The notes below the pieces were generated by a model. It was not told where the DNA came from. It worked only from the letters and a program-made list of their open reading frames with translations, and searched no databases. The translations under genes were made by a program, and so were the position numbers. From the NCBI GenBank assembly GCA_965651325.1, contig CBFGSB010000214.1, positions 1 to 5,050 on the forward strand: a stretch of DNA of 5,050 nucleotides, written 5' to 3'. This stretch comes from IDS-8 sp965651325. Its GTDB lineage: Bacteria; Pseudomonadota; Gammaproteobacteria; Steroidobacterales; Woeseiaceae. Positions within the stretch are counted from its first letter, which is position 1, and the number at the start of each line of letters is the position of its first letter. Below, in pieces: positions 1 through 4,122 of this stretch.

Positions 1-455
1 CCGGCACTCCCGTGCTGGCCGGCTATCTCTTCTGGATTCTCGGCACGATGGTGCTCTCCGCCGGCGAGTTCCACTACCCGCTGCTCGAACGCAGCATCAG
101 CTTCACGGGATTCGAGTTCATCGGGTTCAGCGGGCTGCTCCAGCTACTGGTGCTGCTCTCCTTCCTGTCCGTGCTGCTTCCGTACGGGTGGAAGAGCCGG
201 GCCGCGTGGCTGGGGTATGCCGTTCCCGCGGTGTTGCTGGTGTTCGTCGCGCCGGTCGTCGTGGGCTCCTCGGCCGGCGCGCTGGAGGAGTATGTCGCGG
301 CCGAATTCAGCCCGGCGGCCGGCTTCTTCGCCGTCGAGCCCGACGGCGCCGACACCGGATTTGGCCTCTACGTCGCCGCGGCAGCAGCTTTCTACCTGGC
401 GTTCATCGGGGTGAGGAACTGGATCAAGCGCGCGCCGGTGTACAGCCTGGCCTGA
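1..455 (+). CDS. C-terminal part of a multi-spanning membrane protein, function unknown
   Basis: The reading frame is open from base 3 to the TGA at 453-455. A GTG sits at base 12, but there is no ribosome-binding site ahead of it and the frame continues to the edge (G-T-P before it), so this is probably the end of a longer gene. Counting from base 12, there are four hydrophobic stretches at about residues 2-18, 38-58, 65-85 and 117-134. The second ends at LLPYGWKSR and the last at RNWIKR, both basic turns that suggest cytoplasmic positions. An acidic loop (about residues 90-116, ALEEY to PDGADTG) lies between the third and fourth segments. I see no catalytic motif and do not recognise the family. 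The next gene starts 28 bases downstream on the same strand, so the two may be co-transcribed. Confidence is high for a real membrane protein and nil for its role. Confidence 0.75.
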   Translation, partial: GTPVLAGYLFWILGTMVLSAGEFHYPLLERSISFTGFEFIGFSGLLQLLVLLSFLSVLLPYGWKSRAAWLGYAVPAVLLVFVAPVVVGSSAGALEEYVAAEFSPAAGFFAVEPDGADTGFGLYVAAAAAFYLAFIGVRNWIKRAPVYSLA

Positions 456-470
456 CATCTTTCGACCTTT

Positions 471-480
471 GAGGAGAGGA
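471..480 (+). promoter_or_regulatory. Shine-Dalgarno sequence that fixes the lipoprotein start
   Basis: The purine run GAGGAGAGGA ends three bases before the GTG at 484, with its GGAG core at 473-476 seven bases away. This makes GTG 484 the likely start. A TTG at 469 in the same frame overlaps the site and cannot use it. Confidence 0.75.
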
Positions 481-483
481 AAC

Positions 484-792
484 GTGACGGCAATAAAAAC
501 CGGAAAGTGGATTGCGGGCGTGGGTGCAGTGCTGCTCCTGGCGGCGTGCGGCTCGGACTTCGAGCCGGGCGCCTACGCGGACGGCGGCGTCGTGTACACG
601 TTCGACGAAGAGGGCAACGGCACCATGGCGGGTGTCCTGGCCGGTCCGCCGATGCCGTTCTCATACGAGGCGAATGGTGACGAGCTGATCCTGACGTTCG
701 GCGAAGACGGCGGGCCGCCGCCGTTCCGGATCCTTGGCGACGGCGTGATCGAGCGCCACGACGGGAAACGCTTGACCCTGCGTGCGAACTGA
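484..792 (+). CDS. Small putative outer-membrane lipoprotein, beta-rich
   Basis: The gene encodes 102 residues from GTG 484. The N-terminus is a classic lipoprotein signal: K5 and K8, a hydrophobic core at 10-20, then lipobox L19-A20-A21-C22. Cleavage would leave lipid-modified C22 followed by G23-S24-D25. With no Asp at +2, the Lol pathway would be expected to send it to the outer membrane. The mature part of about 80 residues alternates polar and hydrophobic residues (VVYTFDEEGNGTM, ELILTF, KRLTLRAN), the pattern of a small beta-barrel or beta-sandwich. It resembles the small lipocalin-like or DUF5640-like domains with Y-x-F-x-x-x-G-x-G-x-M followed by F-x-Y-x-x-x-G-D-x-L-x-L; that is a pattern match by eye only. 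It has no mature cysteine besides C22. The next gene follows after 21 bases, so an operon is likely. Function unknown. Confidence 0.8.
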   Translation: MTAIKTGKWIAGVGAVLLLAACGSDFEPGAYADGGVVYTFDEEGNGTMAGVLAGPPMPFSYEANGDELILTFGEDGGPPPFRILGDGVIERHDGKRLTLRAN

Positions 793-813
793 GGGCAAGC
801 GCCAGGGCACGTC

Positions 814-1335
814 GTGAAAGCCGGGCTTGCCGCTCCGACCGCTCGCGGCCTGGCCGCCGTCGTGTGTGCTGCACTTCTTTCAGCAGCCGCGGCGGTCCAG
901 GACCCGGACGCCGCTGCCAAGGCGATGATCGCGCGCTACGCTGCCACCTGGGACACGCAGGCGCTGCTCGACGAACCGGCCGTGCAATCCGAGTTGCGCG
1001 AGCTCACCGGAGCAGCATTCGACAAGTTGCTGCATAACCTGGACGTCCATGCCGCGGTCGAGTACTACGGCGGCGCGCTGGCGGTGCGCGGCAACGCGCC
1101 GCACCGCGGTACCGAAGAGGAGGCCGTCGTGTGCGTGCAGCCCTACGGCACGATGCGCGTGCACGCGGCGGTGCTCTCGTCCGGACGCATCGCCGTGTAC
1201 ACACGCGAAAAGAAGTACCAGTTCCTGCCGACCTGCGTGAAGGACTGGATCACGCTGGTGAACACGGCCCACGCCGGGCGCTTCTCACAACCGGCGAACG
1301 TGCGGCTGCAGGGCGCGAGGGATCCCGGCCGCTAG
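814..1335 (+). CDS. Sec-exported small protein of unknown function
   Basis: The gene encodes 173 residues from GTG 814. A signal peptide is evident: K2 and R11, a hydrophobic core at about 13-23 (LAAVVCAALLS), and a run A24-A27 that offers signal peptidase I sites, most simply after A27, leaving VQDPD. The mature protein is mainly helical at first (AAAKAMIARYAATWDTQALL through LHNLDVHAAVEYYGG), then beta-rich (EEAVVCVQPYGTMRVHAAVLSSGRIAVYT). C107 and C141 are the only mature cysteines and could form a periplasmic disulfide. There is no lipobox and no recognised domain. The ribosome-binding site is weak (CAGGG around 803-807). It follows the lipoprotein by 21 bases. Its TAG stop overlaps the stop of the leftward kinase gene. 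I do not recognise the family. Confidence 0.75.
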   Translation: MKAGLAAPTARGLAAVVCAALLSAAAAVQDPDAAAKAMIARYAATWDTQALLDEPAVQSELRELTGAAFDKLLHNLDVHAAVEYYGGALAVRGNAPHRGTEEEAVVCVQPYGTMRVHAAVLSSGRIAVYTREKKYQFLPTCVKDWITLVNTAHAGRFSQPANVRLQGARDPGR

Positions 1336-1345
1336 GCAGCGCCGG
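1325..1345. other. Short dyad spanning the overlapping convergent stop codons
   Basis: CCGGC at 1325-1329 pairs with GCCGG at 1341-1345, and GCT at 1331-1333 with AGC at 1338-1340. That gives an 8-bp stem with one bulged C (1330) and an AGGC loop. It covers both stop codons. No T-run follows in either direction, so a terminator role is only possible, and short GC-rich dyads are common in this genome. Confidence 0.3.
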
Positions 1346-2636
1346 TTCGCCCGGCAACGATGCCGACATTCTCGCGCGCTACTGTGCGCATCCTTTCACC
1401 CAGCCTGGCATCACGGGCCGCGCGCTTCCAGAATTCCGTGCCCAGCGCGACCGCGTCCTGCCAGACGTCCCAGGTGTCGCCGGCCGGCGCGGCGCGCGCA
1501 AAGCGACGCTCCGGTAGTTGCCCGCCTCCCGTCGGGGCATACAGCATCGGAACCTGGTCGAATGCGGGGGCAAGCGCGTAGCGCCGCGCCGCCGCAGCCG
1601 TGCGTTCCCGCTCGCCGCCCACCTCCGGGAAAAAGACGACGTTGTAATGGTGTCGATCGGTATTGGCGATGAGTTGTGCGAAGGCATCGAGAAGCTGCAA
1701 GGTTCTCGCGTCAGCGCGTGAAAGCATCCCGGCGTCGGCCATGGACCGTGCGGCCTGCGCCCAGGTGTCGGTCGCACGCGCATGCGCTGCCGCCAGCGTG
1801 ATCACCGGCCGGCGTCCGCGTTCTCCGATGCGATCGAAGCGGTCGACCTCCAGGAACCGGTGCGTCGCCGTGTCGACGAGTTGTGCATTGACTGCAATTG
1901 CGGGATCCAGCCCGCGAAGGACCGCGAGGGCTATGTCCTCCAACACCAGCAGGTCTCGCCAACGCTCCGCAACCGGACCTTCGCCACCCGCGTACTTCAC
2001 CAGCACGTGGCGCCCGTCGGCGAACACGCCGAACTTCGGCCGGTCCCCTCCGGCGGACGAGCCGGTGATATCCCCGGCCGTCGCGGCTTCTGCCAGGGCT
2101 GGATAGTCCGCGCGCGCGACAGCGGGGGGCGCATGCTCGAACCAGCGCGCGATGGATTCGTCGCCGACCACCAGATTGCCCGGCAGGTCCTCGCCGCGTC
2201 GGGCAAGCGCGATCACCGTGTGGTGGTCGGACCAGTCGTCCACGCGCTCCGGAACCGGCAATTCAGGGAAACGGCGCGTGAAGCCGCGACCGATGAAACC
2301 GGAAGGCCGCATGTCGGCAATCTCGGGCGGCAAACCATCGAAGACGACACCCGCCGGCAACCAGGCGGATTCGTCGCCGGCCATGAATACGAGCCGTCCC
2401 ACCGAAGTCGCGCGGCCATCTGCATCGATCCGGAACAGCGGAACCTCGGACGCGCCGAGCCCCGGGAGCTCGCGCCGCAGGCCGTAGCGGGTCGCATGGC
2501 TCGCCCCGATGCGGACTATCGCCGCGCCCGCGGCTCGTACCCGTCGCATGAGAGTGGCGGGGGAGATGCCGAGCCGGGCGGTCAGTGCGCCGGCCGGCAG
2601 GGAGCCGTCTCGCAGGGCGTCGGTGAGATCCGTCAT
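1332..2636 (-). CDS. yjjJ: HipA-family Ser/Thr kinase toxin, YjjJ type, with own N-terminal HTH
   Basis: The 434-residue length is close to E. coli YjjJ. Residues about 12-37 (LPAGALTARLGIS-PATLMRRV) form a helix-turn-helix, followed by VRIG-x5-TRYGL (41-53), typical of YjjJ and absent from classical HipA. The HipA-like kinase follows. SSAGGDRPKFG (193-203) matches the glycine/serine loop whose Ser is autophosphorylated in HipA. K214 in VLVKY is the likely ATP-binding lysine, EVDRFDR (263-269) is the usual hinge motif, D327 in NTDRHHYN is the catalytic aspartate, and D360 in LAPAFD is the metal-binding aspartate. All key residues are present, so it should be an active kinase. HipA itself phosphorylates glutamyl-tRNA synthetase; the target of YjjJ proteins is not established, though I recall E. 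coli YjjJ being toxic when overproduced. No hipB-like gene flanks it, so the fused HTH may give self-regulation (inference). ATG 2636 is the first possible start because an in-frame TAA lies directly upstream. Confidence 0.88.
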   Translation of the reverse strand: MTDLTDALRDGSLPAGALTARLGISPATLMRRVRAAGAAIVRIGASHATRYGLRRELPGLGASEVPLFRIDADGRATSVGRLVFMAGDESAWLPAGVVFDGLPPEIADMRPSGFIGRGFTRRFPELPVPERVDDWSDHHTVIALARRGEDLPGNLVVGDESIARWFEHAPPAVARADYPALAEAATAGDITGSSAGGDRPKFGVFADGRHVLVKYAGGEGPVAERWRDLLVLEDIALAVLRGLDPAIAVNAQLVDTATHRFLEVDRFDRIGERGRRPVITLAAAHARATDTWAQAARSMADAGMLSRADARTLQLLDAFAQLIANTDRHHYNVVFFPEVGGERERTAAAARRYALAPAFDQVPMLYAPTGGGQLPERRFARAAPAGDTWDVWQDAVALGTEFWKRAARDARLGERMRTVARENVGIVAGRTGAA

Positions 2637-2640
2637 TTAT

Positions 2641-2738
2641 GAAAAGCAGGTAGTGTGTAGTTAATTGCATGATCAGAAAAGCATTATTCGAAGCGGTAAT
2701 GCTTATCTGAAAACCAAGTGAAAAGCAATTGAAACGCA
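2641..2738. repeat. Repeated octamer GAAAAGCA in the yjjJ leader/promoter
   Basis: GAAAAGCA occurs exactly at 2641-2648, 2676-2683 and 2720-2727, and as GAAACGCA at 2731-2738. Read on the yjjJ strand it is TGCTTTTC. The start-to-start distances are 35, 44 and 11 bases, not a regular helical period. The stretch is AT-rich (22 G or C in the row 2641-2700, 37%), so chance recurrence is less unlikely than elsewhere. It may be a binding site for the kinase's own HTH domain; that is inference. Confidence 0.4.
2679..2704. promoter_or_regulatory. Candidate operator (8-bp inverted repeat) upstream of yjjJ
   Basis: AAGCATTA at 2679-2686 and TAATGCTT at 2697-2704 are perfect inverted arms around a 10-base spacer (TTCGAAGCGG). 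The centre lies 55 bases ahead of the yjjJ start. On the yjjJ strand the left arm contains AATAAT (2688-2683), a five-of-six match to a -10 box. The nearest -35-like hexamer, TTTTCA, is 19 bases upstream, which is a poor spacing. A dyad over a promoter suits an autoregulator with a helix-turn-helix, as HipB does at its TATCC-N8-GGATA operators. Binding by YjjJ is inferred, not seen. Confidence 0.45.
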
Positions 2739-2795
2739 ATGGATGGAGTTCGTCAATCTGGCCGGCGTCTCGAGTCCATATTATCCACCAGCGTC

Positions 2796-2823
2796 GTTCC
2801 CCGGCGGCCGGGATCCTGGGAAC
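2796..2823. other. GC-rich dyad in the middle of the divergent control region
   Basis: GTTCCC at 2796-2801 and GGGAAC at 2818-2823 are perfect inverted arms. A competing dyad, CCCGG-CGG-CCGGG at 2800-2812, lies partly inside. No T-run follows on either strand, so this does not look like an intrinsic terminator. It sits as a GC-rich island between the two AT-rich promoter areas. Its role is unknown. Confidence 0.35.
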
Positions 2824-2825
2824 CA

Positions 2826-2855
2826 GTAAAAAATGGCCTTATATCCATTTTTTAC
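2826..2855. promoter_or_regulatory. Operator-like palindrome 1 upstream of the ATPase gene
   Basis: GTAAAAAATGG at 2826-2836 and CCATTTTTTAC at 2845-2855 are perfect 11-bp inverted arms with an 8-base spacer (CCTTATAT). No gene ends just upstream on this strand, so a terminator is unlikely. A near copy with the same spacer length lies 32 bp downstream over the promoter. The geometry (TGG-N8-CCA cores with A/T-rich outer arms) is that of a dimeric repressor site. Confidence 0.6.
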
Positions 2856-2876
2856 ATGAAAAAAGTGGACTATAAT
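2848..2876 (+). promoter_or_regulatory. Likely promoter of the ATPase gene
   Basis: A perfect TATAAT -10 box lies at 2871-2876, about 35 bases before the GTG start. The -35 region is ambiguous. TTTACA at 2851-2856 matches five of six consensus bases but at a 14-base spacing, while the 17-base spacing falls on the T-run at 2848-2853. A poor -35 beneath two operator-like palindromes would fit a weak or tightly controlled promoter. Transcription would begin near 2882-2884, giving a leader of about 28 bases. Confidence 0.5.
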
Positions 2877-2887
2877 CCATTTTGATC
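2858..2887. promoter_or_regulatory. Operator-like palindrome 2, overlapping the TATAAT box
   Basis: AAAGTGG at 2862-2868 and CCATTTT at 2877-2883 are inverted arms with one mismatch. Over 11-base arms, eight positions pair. The 8-base spacer ACTATAAT contains the -10 box. Aligned with palindrome 1 at an offset of 32 bases, 19 of 24 positions agree (2828-2851 against 2860-2883). A protein bound here would block the promoter directly. Confidence 0.55.
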
Positions 2888-2910
2888 AGACGGGTTCCGG
2901 GGGTGCTTAC

Positions 2911-4059
2911 GTGTCAGTTGTTCCTCGTTATCTCGCGAGCGAGGTAGCAGCCGCTCTCGAAAGCAAGATGGCCTTCATCGGAGGGCCGCGGCAGGTCGGG
3001 AAAACGACTCTCGCCTTGTCGCTGCTGGCTCGAAATGCTACCGAACGGCACCCGGCATACCTCAACTGGGACGATCCCAAGGTGCCCCCCCGGTTGCGCA
3101 AGGGAGAGCTACCGGCCAACGAGCCCCTCGTGGTCCTCGATGAAATCCACAAGTACGCGCGCTGGAGAAACCTGGTCAAGGGCCTGTACGACACTGAGAA
3201 GAGCTCGCGCCGGTTCCTGGTCACCGGCTCGGCGCGTCTCGATCACTATCGCAAGGGTGGAGATTCACTCGCCGGACGTTATCGGTATTTTCGCTTGCAT
3301 CCATTCTCGCTGCGGGAACTCGCCGTCTCCACGAATACACCGGAAGAAGAGCTGCTGCCGGTATTGCTCAACTTCGGGGGCTTCCCCGAGCCGCTGCTCG
3401 CGCAGAATGAACGCAAGCTGCGATTGTGGCAGCGCGAAAGAATGGCGCGTGTGGTACGCGAGGACTTGCGGGATCTCGAACGGGTCAGGGAGATATCGTT
3501 GGTAGAACAGCTTGCCGATCTGTTGCCGGAGAAAGTCGGGTCAATGTTGTCGATCGCGAGCCTGAGGGAAGACCTCGAGGTGGATCACAAAACTGCCGAG
3601 CGCTGGGTCTCGATCCTCGAAAATCTCTACGTTTGCTTCCGCATCTCGCCGTTTGGAACGAAGCGAATCCGCGCGCTCAAGAAAACGCAAAAGCTTTACC
3701 TCTGGGACTGGTCGACCGTGCCGGAACCGGGGCCGCGATTCGAAAACCTCGTCGCATCGCAACTGCTGAAGTACTGCCATTGGCAGGAAGACGTTGAAGG
3801 TCACCGCATGGAGCTGCGCTACTTGCGTGATACCGATGGTCGCGAGGTCGACTTCGTCGTAATCAAGGACAGGAAGCCTATCTTCGCGGTGGAATGCAAG
3901 ACAGGCGATAAATCCGCAAGCATGGCCGCACGATATTTTGCAGAGCGCACGACGATACCTGTGTTCTACCAGGTTCACCTGCGCGAGCGTTCCTTTCAAA
4001 CGGGGAGAACCTCCGTGCTGCCTTTCGTGCGCTTTTGTGAAGAGCTGGGGCTTCCCTGA
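2911..4059 (+). CDS. AAA-type ATPase with C-terminal DUF4143 / PD-(D/E)XK-like domain (COG1373)
   Basis: The gene encodes 382 residues. The start is GTG 2911, with GGGGGTG at 2899-2905 as the ribosome-binding site; an in-frame TGA at 2857 and no other start between limit the choice. The N-terminal VPRYLASEV then Walker A GPRQVGKTT (25-33), Walker B LVVLDEIHK (73-81, D77-E78), sensor-like LVTGSARL (103-110) and SLAGRYRYFRLHPFSLREL (119-137, R123 a candidate arginine finger) define the ATPase domain. A winged-helix-like stretch follows (about 213-240). The C-terminal domain carries KLYLWDWS (261-268), FENLVASQLLKYCHW (277-291), then D314 in REVDFVV and E328-C-K330 in AVECK, the layout of a PD-(D/E)XK fold. 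Everything is intact and the length is usual. Members are widespread in bacteria and archaea and their role is poorly defined; DNA-related or toxin-like roles are speculation. Hand-counted rows give 53-62% GC, below the neighbours, which hints at transfer. It diverges from the HipA-type kinase gene and converges on the DUF1028 gene. Confidence 0.9.
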   Translation: MSVVPRYLASEVAAALESKMAFIGGPRQVGKTTLALSLLARNATERHPAYLNWDDPKVPPRLRKGELPANEPLVVLDEIHKYARWRNLVKGLYDTEKSSRRFLVTGSARLDHYRKGGDSLAGRYRYFRLHPFSLRELAVSTNTPEEELLPVLLNFGGFPEPLLAQNERKLRLWQRERMARVVREDLRDLERVREISLVEQLADLLPEKVGSMLSIASLREDLEVDHKTAERWVSILENLYVCFRISPFGTKRIRALKKTQKLYLWDWSTVPEPGPRFENLVASQLLKYCHWQEDVEGHRMELRYLRDTDGREVDFVVIKDRKPIFAVECKTGDKSASMAARYFAERTTIPVFYQVHLRERSFQTGRTSVLPFVRFCEELGLP

Positions 4060-4081
4060 TTTCGCCAAACTCACGCGTAAT

Positions 4082-4122
4082 CCCGGCTATGCTCCCGCAA
4101 GCCTGGCGGGAGAGACGCCGGG
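4082..4122. terminator. Two-tier hairpin between convergent genes, possible bidirectional terminator
   Basis: The outer arms CCCGGC (4082-4087) and GCCGGG (4117-4122) and the inner arms CTCCCGC (4092-4098) and GCGGGAG (4106-4112) pair perfectly. They are separated by a symmetric 4-by-4 internal loop and closed by a 7-base loop. The structure fills most of the 63 bases between the ATPase stop and the DUF1028 stop, so both transcripts would enter it. No T-run follows on either strand, so it is not a canonical intrinsic terminator. It could also protect 3' ends or be a site for other factors. Confidence 0.45.

Noticed and set aside
392..874. A 160-residue minus-strand frame across the lipoprotein and exported-protein genes
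   Set aside because: The translation is arginine-rich without motifs, whereas the plus strand has a signal peptide, a lipobox and a strong ribosome-binding site.
1782..2642. A long open frame on the plus strand lying antisense to the HipA-type kinase
   Set aside because: It encodes no recognisable motif, is rich in R, G and P as expected from the shadow of a GC-rich gene, and lies opposite a gene with all its catalytic motifs.
2773..2787. A possible third copy of the TGG-N8-CCA palindrome (GTCCATATTATCCA)
   Set aside because: Only the right half (ATCCA after an AT-rich stretch) matches; the left half is TCC rather than TGG and the distance to palindrome 1 breaks the 32-bp period.
2796..2823. 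The GC-rich dyad as an intrinsic terminator
   Set aside because: No T-run follows on either strand and no gene reads into it from a position where a terminator is needed.
2670..2890. A shared octamer TGATCAGA at 2670-2677 and 2883-2890, one near each promoter
   Set aside because: An octamer recurring once in an AT-rich region is easily chance, and its placement relative to the two start codons differs.
2637..2910. Insertion-sequence ends, a CRISPR array or a tRNA attachment site in the divergent region
   Set aside because: No transposase, regular repeat-spacer pattern or tRNA-like sequence is visible here or elsewhere in the window.
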